Positions 39,291 through 48,300 of a DNA stretch of 64,000 bases are shown one piece after another. Below the pieces are notes generated by a model. It saw only the letters and a list, made by a program, of their open reading frames with translations, ran no database searches and was not told the DNA's origin. Within the stretch, counting starts at the first letter, position 1; each line of letters opens with the position of its first letter. Origin of the DNA: Mycobacterium sp. E787 (lineage in GTDB: Bacteria; Actinomycetota; Actinomycetes; Mycobacteriales; Mycobacteriaceae); assembly GCF_001668725.1 (NCBI RefSeq), contig NZ_LZKL01000016.1:186001-250000 (forward strand), written 5' to 3'. The translations under genes and the position numbers were made by a program.

Positions 39291-39795
39291 CAGTGCGCCC
39301 TCCTCGTTGTCCCGCGGCCGCTTGCGCCGATGCTACCGCCCAGGCAAATCTTGACCTCGTCAATCAGCAGCGGGGCAGCCGCGCCCTGACTGGCGGGCCC
39401 CGCTGGCCTACCACCCGCCGGCCCACACTTACCCGCGTTGGTCGGGCCGGCCGTCAATGGCAGCGTCACTGAGGCGACCGTGTGCCCGGACCGCGAGTAG
39501 ACAGGCCAACCTCTTATCAAACGGCCGGAGAATTCATGTCGTGGACACATAGGTGTTTCGCAAAAGGCATTTCACAAGCGGTTTCGCGCGCCCTAGCGTC
39601 ATAACCGGGGGTTAGAAAGCCCTATGAGGACGTTTGGGCAACGATCCCTGGCCGCGCGACATGCCGACAATGTGCTTGAGCCAAACCCGCCACCGGGGGT
39701 TAGCTTCGAGGCATTAGCTGGACCCGTAAGCGATACGGCGAATACCAGCCGCGGTTGCGGTGTTGTGTCGGTTATGGCCCGGACAGGAGATTGAG
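39291..39795. other. 505-bp intergenic region, no gene recognised
   Basis: Short frames here (for example 39290-39550, minus) lack coding character. An 11-bp direct repeat CCGGGGGTTAG occurs at 39605-39615 and 39693-39703, upstream of the lipoprotein gene, and could be paired regulator sites. Otherwise nothing was recognised. Confidence 0.4.
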
Positions 39796-40560
39796 ATGAC
39801 CGCACCGTCAGCGAACCCAGCCCGGGCCAACGGCGTCGACGCACGCCGAACCCTGACGGTCGCGCGCCGCGTCATCCTCGCGGCCACGACCCTGTGCGTG
39901 CTGCTGACCGGCTGCACCGTGTCCGCCACCGGCCGCCCGGTGGCGGCAGCCAACCTCGGGCACTGGCAACCTCCGCGGATCCTCAACACGCGCCTGGACC
40001 ACCTGCTGCTGAGCGCCGGCGACGTCGACGCCGTCGGGCAAACGACCAACATGGTGTTGCGCAGGCCCATCGTGGAGATGTCACACAGCGAAGACCAGGT
40101 TTCGGACCGCAATTGCCTGGACGCCTATTCGCCGGTCGAGGCCGCCGTCTACGGGGCCGGCACCTGGGTGGCGCTGGAAGGCCAGTTCCTCGATAACGCC
40201 CGGTCGCGGGACCCGCAGCGCAAGCACGCCCTGCTGCAGGCCGTCGTCAGGTTCGGTGACGCCGACTTGGCGCAGCGCTTCTTCAGCCAGGCCAAGCCCC
40301 GCTGGGCCGCCTGCGCCAACCGGCCGCTGACCGTCACCCAGCCCGGTGACGACCCGGTCAAGTGGACCTTGGGCCAGCTGGTCGCGACCGACACCACCCT
40401 GAGCCTCGTCCAGACCCTCGACCGTGGCCGCGGCTTTGCCTGCCAACGCGCCGTGGGAGTGCGGAACAACATCGTCATCGACACGCTGTGGTGCGGGTTC
40501 GACACCGGCAACCAGGCGGGCGATGTGGTCAACAAGATCGCGTCCGCGGTCGAAGTCTGA
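39796..40560 (+). CDS. Lipoprotein with PknH-like sensor domain
   Basis: 254 aa from ATG 39796 (AGGAG upstream). Lipoprotein signal ILAATTLCVLLTGC with lipobox L-T-G-C. The mature part is the PknH extracellular-domain fold (LLSAGDVDAVGQTTNM at the start, DRNCLDAYSPVEAAVY, NRPLTVTQPG, GFACQRAVGVRNNIVIDTLWCG), with Cys pairs placed as in PknH. Related M. tuberculosis lipoproteins are LpqQ, LpqA and LprH. It would sit on the outer face of the membrane and bind an unknown ligand. It is convergent with the vWA gene, the stops being adjacent. Confidence 0.8.
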   Translation: MTAPSANPARANGVDARRTLTVARRVILAATTLCVLLTGCTVSATGRPVAAANLGHWQPPRILNTRLDHLLLSAGDVDAVGQTTNMVLRRPIVEMSHSEDQVSDRNCLDAYSPVEAAVYGAGTWVALEGQFLDNARSRDPQRKHALLQAVVRFGDADLAQRFFSQAKPRWAACANRPLTVTQPGDDPVKWTLGQLVATDTTLSLVQTLDRGRGFACQRAVGVRNNIVIDTLWCGFDTGNQAGDVVNKIASAVEV

Positions 40561-43497
40561 TCAGAGCCGAAATCGCTTGCGGCGCAACACCAACACCGTG
40601 ACCAACGCCAGCACGGCCAGCACCGGTGCCCACGGGATGAGGAACCCGGCCGCCACGACGGCGCCACGGACAACGGACAGCAACGAGTGCCACCCGCGTT
40701 CGAGCGCGCCGAGGAACCCGCCGCGTGTCACCGTGGGCTCGGCCGCGATGTGGACGTTGATCGTCGCGTAAGCAACCTGATCACCCAGCGCGGCGCGCTG
40801 TGCCCTCAACGAGTCCAGATCTGCCTGTCGCTGGGTCAGTGACGATTCCGCGGCCAGCAGGTCCGCGACATTGCCCGCCCGGCCCATCAGCTCCAGCAGC
40901 CGATTGACCGACGTCTGTAAAGCCTCGATGCGGGCGTCGAGGTCGACGCGCTGCGAAGTGACGTCGGTATGGCCGATCGACATGGAGTCGACGGCGCCAA
41001 GTTTCTTGGTGTCGGCAAGAACCCCGTCGAGTTTGTCCGCGGGAATGCGCAACACGAGATCCACCGTCGGCGAAGCCGATCCGGATCGCTCCGACCGCGA
41101 GTCCACCCGCCCGCCGGCAGCGGTGACCGCCGAAACGAGCCGGTCGGCCACCTGGGCGGGCTCGGCGACGACCATCTGCAGCGATCCCGTGGTGACGATG
41201 TCGCGTTTGAAGGTGCTGTCCTGCGGGGCCTGTGGCGGCGGTGGCGCCGCCGGTGCCGCGATCGTGTTCTCCTGAGCGCCGGGCCTCGCCCCGGGGACTG
41301 GCGCGGTCGTCTTGCCGCTCACTGCGCCGTCGTGCGTCGGGCTGGACAAGCCACCCCGGCTCAGCGACCCGACCCAGCCAACGCCGATGATCAACGCGCT
41401 GACCACCGCCACCGCAATCACGTTGCGCAGCTTGACCGTTCGCGCTTTTGAGTCTTCCGAGGACGCCTGGGCGGGCGGCGGGGGTTGGCTCGGCACGGTG
41501 CCCGCGGCGTAAGCGGGGGCCGACGGCATCGGCCCGGCGAAGGAGGCTCGCCCGGCCACGGCACCTTGGGGTGGCGGCGCGCCCACAAGCAGCATGTCGG
41601 CCTTGACCGGTGTCGGGCCCTGCTCCCAACCGGCCGGCGCCTCGACAGGTTGCATCACCCGGTGCCGCACCGGGCCGTCGGCAACTATCCGGCTGTCGAC
41701 GGCGACGTAGGCCGTGAACCGGCACAGCACGCCAAAGCGTAAGGAGGTCTTGACGATTCGCCTCGCCAAGTCCGAGTTGGTTGCCGACGCGTAGCGGTCT
41801 TCGAGGTCGCGCAGGTGGGCCCTCGCCCACTGCGCGGTCACCGCGGGCACGTCGCGGCGCTGCCCGGCGACGGTCCGCGTCCAGTCCCCGCCGTCGCGAG
41901 AGGTGCCGCGCAGGGCGAGCGACCCGGTCGCACTCCCCCGATACCGCCCCGTCACCACCAGCGGCGCCCCCGGGAACAGGTCGGGAATCCGGGCCGGGCT
42001 CGCGGTGTCGTCGATGGTTTCCAGCCCCTCTGCACACAGTCGCAGCGAATATGCGAGCGGCGCACCGATGCGGCGATGGATGGCCTCCATCGCCTCGTCG
42101 AGGCGGTCCTCGCTTTCCACCAGCTCGCAACGGCCGCCGCCGGCAGTGGCGAGGCGTCCCAGGAATCCGGCGTTGACGGCCTGGTCAATCCCCACCGTGT
42201 GCACCCGCACCCGCTGCAGGCCGTCTGAAAGCTCGCGCAGTAGCTGGTCCTCGTTGCCGACCTGCCCGTCGGTGACGAGGACAACGATGGCATCGCGGGC
42301 CTCGCCGTTGCGCGAGGCGCCCAGCAGGGCGAGCGCCTGCCGTAACGGCGCGGCCATCTCGGTGCCGCCGCGTGCGTCGGCGCGGGCGAGATGTTCGATC
42401 GCGCGGTACCGGTTCCGGTCGGTCGCGGCGACCAACCCGTCGGGCAGACCGGCGGGGCGGTCGATCGTGTCGTCGAACGTCAGCACCGCGAACCGGTCGG
42501 CGCCGGTCAGTGTGTCGACGATGCGGGCCGCGGCGCGGCGGGCGGCCACCATCTTCCACCCGGCCATGCTGCCGGAGCGGTCGAGCACCAGCACCAGGTC
42601 CCGCGGGCACGGCGGCGCGCTTGAAGCCGGCGGCAGCACGGTGAGCTGATAGGTCCCCTCGTCACCTTCCGAATCCGGTACCAGCACAAGCGAATCGGTG
42701 AAGTCGCCGGCGCCGTAGCGCAGTCGCAGGACAAAGTCCCGGTTGGCCCGCTCGCCGGGCTGCACCCGTATCCGGCCGTCGGCGGTGGACACCGTGTGCA
42801 GGCTTGACCGAACCTCCGACAGCGAGAGACCCGCGGGGTCGATGCCGACCTCGATGGCCAGTGGAACCGGATGGGGGAAACCGGGCAGCAGCACGGGCGG
42901 GGTGATGCGCGACGCGTCGGGCACCGCGTCGGTGTCATCGGCGTGGCCGTCGCCGACCGCGGCATCCGCGAGGGCGTCGCCCGGAATGTAGCGCGGCGCA
43001 ACCACAAGCGGGAAGCGGAACGTCGCCTCGCCGTCCTCGTAGGCCAGGGGGCTCACCAGCGTGAGCGCGATGCTGACCCGCTCCCCGGGCAGGATGTTGC
43101 CGACCCGCATGGTGAAAACGTCCGGCCGGTCCTCCTCGGCGATGGATGCCCGCCGACCCGACGCGATCGCCTCGTCGTAGGCCTCGCGAGCCGCTTCGCG
43201 CTCGCGCAGCTCGGCCTCGACGACCCGCCCGTCGGCGGTCATCTGCATCCGTGTGACCGCGCCCCGATCCGGCAGTGGAAAAACGTAGGTCGCCTCCAGC
43301 GGCACGTCGTAGGCGTTGACGAAGTCCTGACTCAGCTCCACGCGGCTGGTGAGTCCGGTGATCTGCGCCCGCACGTCGATGCATGCGAGCGGCAGATTTC
43401 CGCGCTCGGTGCGCAGAGCGCCCAGCCCCGCCTCGTCATCGGCGGCCGCGCGGGCCGCCGCCGCCTCGTCGCTCATCGATGTGATGGGGACGGTCAT
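40561..43497 (-). CDS. VIT-vWA-DUF4349 membrane fusion protein
   Basis: 978 aa. Order: VIT (vault/inter-alpha-trypsin) domain (about 30-160; LPDRGAVTRMQMTADGRVVEAELREREAAREAYDEAIASG), vWA domain (about 290-470) with MIDAS DRSGSMAG, D-D-T and VVLVTDGQVGN, a C-terminal beta region, a Pro/Ala linker, one membrane helix (about 715-735), DUF4349 (about 770-960; TGSLQMVVAEPAQVADRLVSAVTAAGGRV) and a final helix plus RKRFRL. The first part would be cytosolic and the DUF4349 part outside. ATG overlaps the stop of a MerR gene (ATGA). DUF4349 is normally a separate protein. Role unknown. Confidence 0.8.
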   Translation of the reverse strand: MTVPITSMSDEAAAARAAADDEAGLGALRTERGNLPLACIDVRAQITGLTSRVELSQDFVNAYDVPLEATYVFPLPDRGAVTRMQMTADGRVVEAELREREAAREAYDEAIASGRRASIAEEDRPDVFTMRVGNILPGERVSIALTLVSPLAYEDGEATFRFPLVVAPRYIPGDALADAAVGDGHADDTDAVPDASRITPPVLLPGFPHPVPLAIEVGIDPAGLSLSEVRSSLHTVSTADGRIRVQPGERANRDFVLRLRYGAGDFTDSLVLVPDSEGDEGTYQLTVLPPASSAPPCPRDLVLVLDRSGSMAGWKMVAARRAAARIVDTLTGADRFAVLTFDDTIDRPAGLPDGLVAATDRNRYRAIEHLARADARGGTEMAAPLRQALALLGASRNGEARDAIVVLVTDGQVGNEDQLLRELSDGLQRVRVHTVGIDQAVNAGFLGRLATAGGGRCELVESEDRLDEAMEAIHRRIGAPLAYSLRLCAEGLETIDDTASPARIPDLFPGAPLVVTGRYRGSATGSLALRGTSRDGGDWTRTVAGQRRDVPAVTAQWARAHLRDLEDRYASATNSDLARRIVKTSLRFGVLCRFTAYVAVDSRIVADGPVRHRVMQPVEAPAGWEQGPTPVKADMLLVGAPPPQGAVAGRASFAGPMPSAPAYAAGTVPSQPPPPAQASSEDSKARTVKLRNVIAVAVVSALIIGVGWVGSLSRGGLSSPTHDGAVSGKTTAPVPGARPGAQENTIAAPAAPPPPQAPQDSTFKRDIVTTGSLQMVVAEPAQVADRLVSAVTAAGGRVDSRSERSGSASPTVDLVLRIPADKLDGVLADTKKLGAVDSMSIGHTDVTSQRVDLDARIEALQTSVNRLLELMGRAGNVADLLAAESSLTQRQADLDSLRAQRAALGDQVAYATINVHIAAEPTVTRGGFLGALERGWHSLLSVVRGAVVAAGFLIPWAPVLAVLALVTVLVLRRKRFRL

Positions 43498-44120
43498 GAT
43501 GGGCTCCGTTCATCGAGGGAAAGCAAGCCACGTTCGGCCAGCAGTTCGAGCAGCGGCCGCGCCGCCACATGGATCGCGTGGACGTCGTCTTCGTCGGGTC
43601 GACCGCTGCGATCGGACCGGGTAGGCAGGAGCAGCAGTGCCCCACCGGGCAGGCTCACCGCGGCCAGCTTGGTGACAGTGTCATCGCCGCCCCCGTTCGC
43701 CGAGGGTTGGGCGGCGGCTGGCGGTTCCGCCCAGAAGCGGCGTCGGCGATCGTGGCGCTGCGTCAGTCCGTCAGGCGGCGGCTCCGCGGCGAGCAGTTCG
43801 TCGGGAACGGCGGCGACTTCGCGCAGCGTTGCGTCGGCGGCCCCGGCAAGCTCGGCCTGGATGTCGGCGAGCGAGCGGCCCTCGGCCTGACGGCGTTTGA
43901 CGGCCACGATCTGCAGCAGCTGCCGCGGGCCGTAGAGCGCCGTACGTCCGTGCATGGCAGGCCGGTCGACGAGCCCGCTCGTCGTGTACCACCGCACCAC
44001 CCGCCGATCGGGCAGCTCTCGAACCCGGCCGTTGGGCGCCCCCGGATAAGCGGGGTCGGCGAGCCCCACGGCCACCCGCCGCACCAGCTCGTCCAGCGTC
44101 CAAGACGCCCCGTCGCTCAC
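43494..44120 (-). CDS. MerR-family transcriptional regulator
   Basis: 208 aa. Winged HTH at residues about 8-85 (LDELVRRVAVGL...LPDRRVVRWYTTSGLVDRPAMHGRTALYGPRQLLQIVAVKRRQAEGRSLADIQAEL), then an Ala/Pro-rich linker and a short C-terminal domain (RPLLELLAERGLLSLDE). No Cys metal site. Two copies of a palindrome lie 11-35 bp upstream of the GTG start. It is coupled to the VIT-vWA-DUF4349 gene and presumably regulates the pair. Confidence 0.75.
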   Translation of the reverse strand: MSDGASWTLDELVRRVAVGLADPAYPGAPNGRVRELPDRRVVRWYTTSGLVDRPAMHGRTALYGPRQLLQIVAVKRRQAEGRSLADIQAELAGAADATLREVAAVPDELLAAEPPPDGLTQRHDRRRRFWAEPPAAAQPSANGGGDDTVTKLAAVSLPGGALLLLPTRSDRSGRPDEDDVHAIHVAARPLLELLAERGLLSLDERSPS

Positions 44121-44130
44121 GCTTCGATAC

Positions 44131-44155
44131 TGACACTGTCACGATGACACTGTCA
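44131..44155. promoter_or_regulatory. Two tandem TGACACTGTCA palindromes, MerR operator
   Basis: TGACA-C-TGTCA is perfect at 44131-44141 and again at 44145-44155, 14 bp apart centre to centre. On the minus strand the distal copy forms TTGACA (a -35) and the array fills the -35 to -10 space, the position where MerR proteins act. Confidence 0.7.
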
Positions 44156-44222
44156 ATGTTTGGGCCTCCGACACGATCCGGAAAAGGCGCCCGCCGCCAC
44201 GAGCCACGCATACGCTGCACGC

Positions 44223-45230
44223 GTGTCTCTTCTGGTGGCGGCCCCTCAGTCATTGGCGGCCGCCGCCGCGGATGTGGAGAGCATCGGTTCGGCGCTGACC
44301 GCGGCGCATCTGGCGGCCGCCCTTCCGACCGGCGGGATCGCGGCGGCCGCCGCCGATGAGGTGTCGCAGGCCGTGGCGGCGCTTTTCGCCTCCTACGGCC
44401 GGGAGTATCAGGCGCTCAGCACTCGGGCCAGCGCGTTCGGCCAACAGTTTCTGCAGGCCCTGAGCTCGGCGGCGGGTTCGTATGCGGCGGCCGAGCAGAC
44501 GAACGGGTTGCTGCTGCAGGTGCAGCAGGATGTGCTCGCCGCCGTCAACCCACCCACCGAGGCGTTGTTGGGCCGTCCGCTGATCGGCACCGCAAGTGCC
44601 ACAGGGACGGGCGTTTTGGACGCGGCGGCCAGCGACGCGAACCTGCTCGTCCAGCGCGAACTGGGCATCTACAACTTTCGCGACTGGCGCGGCTGGGCGG
44701 CCTTCCTGCTGGACTACACCTGGGGCTCACCGGGCACGGCGCTGGGCTACGGGGTGCAGATCGTCAACGCGTTCTATCCCAACTCCAACTACGATCCCGC
44801 GCTCAGCGCGCTTGTCGGTTCCCACGTGTACCGCGGCGGCATCGGGTTGCCGGGCTTTACCACCACGACGGGCAACGTCACCACCAACCTCGGGACAGGC
44901 CCGGGCGCCACCGACGTGATGGTCAATCACGAAGAGGTACACGTCTGGCAGAACAGGCTCTTCGGCCCGCTGTTCTCCACCAGCTACGCCGGCTGGCTGG
45001 TCGGCGGCTACGTCGTGGGGACTGGTTACTGGTTGCTCCACCCCGGCCAAGATTGGTTCAGCCTGGTCGAGACGGCCGCCTATTACGACAACCCGTGGGA
45101 AGTGTGGGCCTACGCCAACGACAACAACTGGCCGCCGCCGGGGGCAAACCCGGCCCTGCTGTGGCCGGCCTGGACGGACCCGGTGCTGCTGTGGCCGGCC
45201 CGGGCGAACCTGCTGGGCCCGCTGCTGTGA
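44223..45230 (+). CDS. PE-family protein with a zincin-like HExxH C-terminal domain
   Basis: 335 aa from GTG 44223. The first ~100 residues are the PE domain (SLLVAAPQSLAAAAADVESIGSALTAA) with the YxxxE secretion signal (YAAAE), so it should be exported by an ESX system; the linker ALLGRPLIGTA follows. The C-terminal part has H236-E-E-V-H240 in MVNHEEVHVWQ and, 53 residues on, NPWEVWAY with Glu293. This HExxH plus downstream N-P-x-E-x-x-A-Y order resembles gluzincin-type metalloprotease domains. Between them are two hydrophobic segments (SYAGWLVGGYVVGTGYWLL). Protease activity is inferred, not known. Confidence 0.7.
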   Translation: MSLLVAAPQSLAAAAADVESIGSALTAAHLAAALPTGGIAAAAADEVSQAVAALFASYGREYQALSTRASAFGQQFLQALSSAAGSYAAAEQTNGLLLQVQQDVLAAVNPPTEALLGRPLIGTASATGTGVLDAAASDANLLVQRELGIYNFRDWRGWAAFLLDYTWGSPGTALGYGVQIVNAFYPNSNYDPALSALVGSHVYRGGIGLPGFTTTTGNVTTNLGTGPGATDVMVNHEEVHVWQNRLFGPLFSTSYAGWLVGGYVVGTGYWLLHPGQDWFSLVETAAYYDNPWEVWAYANDNNWPPPGANPALLWPAWTDPVLLWPARANLLGPLL

Positions 45231-45360
45231 AGAGGGGTTGTTGCTGGCCGGGCGGTTATCTCGGTGGGCCCTCAACCCGCCGGCTCGCAGAATTGCAGGT
45301 AAAACTCATCTTTACTCGACCTTGACCGCTTGTTGAATCCCCTCCCCCACGATTGCCAAC

Positions 45361-48300
45361 GTGACTACGCTTCATCGGGTGGAGCTGGAGGTTTTGGGGC
45401 CTCTGCGAGTCCGGCAGGCTGGCCTGCCGGTCGCGATTCCGGGCGCCAAGCCCCGCGCGATCCTCATCATGCTCGGGCTGCACGACGGTTCCGTGGTGTC
45501 GGCCGACTCGCTCGTCGAGCTGCTCTGGGGCGACGACCCGCCGCGCACCGCGGCCAAGGCCCTGCAAACCCACATCTCGTTGCTGCGCCGCACGCTCGGC
45601 GACGGCTTCGTCTTGACGCAGGGGGCCGGCTGGGCGCTGGCCGAGACCGAGGTTGACGCCGCGCGCTACAAAGCGGCCGCGCGGTCGGGCCGCGACGCCG
45701 CCGCCGCCGGGGACGACAGGCGGGCGGTGGTCTGCTTCGACGAGGCGCTTGCGCTGTGGCGCGGGATTCCCGAACTGCCCGGCGGCCGGCGGGGAACGCC
45801 GGAGAAGACGCGGTGGATCGAGGCCCATGCCGCGCTGGTGGAGGACCGGGCCGATGCGCTGCTCGCGACGGGCCGCGCCGCCGAGATCGTCGGCGAGCTC
45901 GAGGCCGCAGTGGCCGACGCGCCGCTGCGCGAAAGGCGTTGGGGCCAGCTGATGCTCGCGCTCTACCGGGCCGGCAGGCAGGGCGAGGCCCTAGGCGCCT
46001 ATCAACGGGCGCGCGCGTTGCTCGCCGACGAACTGGGCGTCGACCCCGGGCCGAACCTTCGCCGGCTCGAGACTCTGATTGTCGCGCAGGATGTCGCGTT
46101 GGAAGTCCCTGCTACACAACGTGTTTCGCCGGTGACCCGCGCCGTGACCTTCCTGCTCACCGACATCGAAGGGTCGACGGCCGCGTGGGAGGCGGACGCC
46201 GGCGCCATGGCGGCGGCGCTCGCCCGCCACGACGAGCTCGTCGAACAGGTCGTCACCTCGCGCGGAGGGCGGTTGATCAAGACCCGCGGCGAGGGCGACG
46301 CCACGTTCTCCGTGTTCGATCGGCCGTCGGCGGCGGCCGCCGCGGCGATCGAACTGCAAGATGCGATTGACCATGAGCCGTGGGCGCTTTCGGAGCCGAT
46401 GCGCGTCCGGGTGGCGTTGCACACCGGGGAGGCCGAGCTCCGCGACGGCGATTACTTCGGCCGGGCGGTCAACCGCGCCGCGCGCCTGCGGTCGCTGGCC
46501 ACGGGTGGCCAGATCCTGTGCTCGGGCGCGACCGCCGAACTCGTCATCGACTCACTGCCGGACCACGTTGCGCTTGCCGACCTGGGAAAGCGCGAGCTGC
46601 GCAACCTCGCTCGCCCGGAGCACGTCTTCGAGCTCCGCCTGGATACCGCCGACGACCAGCCGCAGTCGGTCTCCCCCGATGCGCCGATGCAACGCCCGGC
46701 CCTGCCCGCCGTGCTTTCGGGACCCGGGCCGTTCGTCGGACGCGGGAACGAACTGCAGCGGCTCTTTTCCGCGTGGCAGACGGCGCTCGCCGGCGGCACC
46801 AACGCGATATTGATCGCCGGTGAACCGGGTGTCGGCAAGACGCGGCTGGCCGGCGAATGGTCCCTGCAGGCGTACGACCAAGGCGCCCTGGTGATTTACG
46901 GCCGCTGCGACGAGGACCTCGGCGCGCCGTACCAGCCGTTCGCGGAGGCGCTGCGCGCGCTCGTGCCCTGCCTCGGCGCCGGGGGGCTGCGCGGGCTGCG
47001 TGGCGTGGAAGCATTGCTCGCCCTGGTCCCCGGGCTGATCGACTTCCTGCCCGATCTTGCCCCGCCGACCCGCGCCGACCCGGACACCGAACGCTACGCG
47101 CTGTTCGACGCCGTCGTTGCCGTGCTGGTGGTCGCCTCGGCGAGCGCGCCCGTCGTGTTGATACTGGACGACCTGCACTGGGCCGCCAAGCCGACGCTGT
47201 TGTTGCTCCGGCACCTGCTGCGCTTCGGCGAGCAGGCGCGCGTGCAGATCATCGGCACCTACCGCAGCACCGATCTGGACCGCTCCCATCCCCTTGCCGC
47301 GATGCTCGCCGACCTGCACCGCGACGGCAGCGGCAATCGGATACAGCTCAGCGGTTTAGACGAGGACGACGTGACCGCCTACGTCGCCGAGGCCGGCTAC
47401 CACGACGAAGAGCTGGCCCGCGCGTTGGCGTCGGTCACCGGCGGCAACCCGTTCTTCCTCATCGAGGCCTTGCGTCACGTCGATGAAAGCGGCGGCCGCT
47501 GGGATCAGAGCACCCTGCCGCAGGGCGTGCGCGAGGCCGTAACCCGCCGCCTCACAAGGCTTTTGCCCGAGACGAACAAGGCCCTGGCCGCGGCCGCGGT
47601 GGTCGGCAGCAGGTTCGACCTGGAACTGGTCGAACGCGTGGTCGGCGACGACCTGGTCGACGCGTTCGACGAGGCGTGCAAGGCCGGCATCGTCATCGAG
47701 GAGCCCGGCGGCCGCTACCGATTCAACCACGCCCTGGTCCGGCAGTCGCTGCTCGCCGAGCTGCCGTCGGTGCGGCGCATGCGGCTGCACCAGCGCATCG
47801 CCACCACGCTGGAGAGCCAGCCCGGCGCCGATGACGAGCTGCTGGCCGAGTTGGCCCATCATTACTTCGAATGCGCGTGGGCGGGAAACGCGGCCAAGGC
47901 GGTCGAGTACTGCCGCCGCGCCGCCGACCAGGCGATGACACGACTCGCCTACGAGGGTGCCGCCGACCTCTACGACCATGCCCTGCACGCGCTGGAAGAG
48001 ATCGACGACGAGCTGCCCGACCGCGACGACCAGGCCGCCGAGCTGCTGGTCGCACGGTGTGAGGCCCTGCTCGCCGCCGGCGACGTGGCCGCGGCCGCCG
48101 GTGCGGTCTCGCAATTGCAAGGAACCACAGTCGATTCGGCGCGGCTGGCGGCATGGGCCACGTGCTTCGACGGACAGCTGTCGATGCTGATCCACCCTGA
48201 GCGGTTGGACGAGGCCGAAGCCGCGCTGAGCGCGGCGGCTGCGAAGCTGGCCGAATTGGACGATGCCGCAGGCGAAGCCAAGGCCCACACCGTCCGCGCA

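Noticed and set aside
39290..39550. 86-residue minus-strand open frame before the kinase
   Set aside because: No ribosome site and no similarity; it fills the kinase's own leader region.
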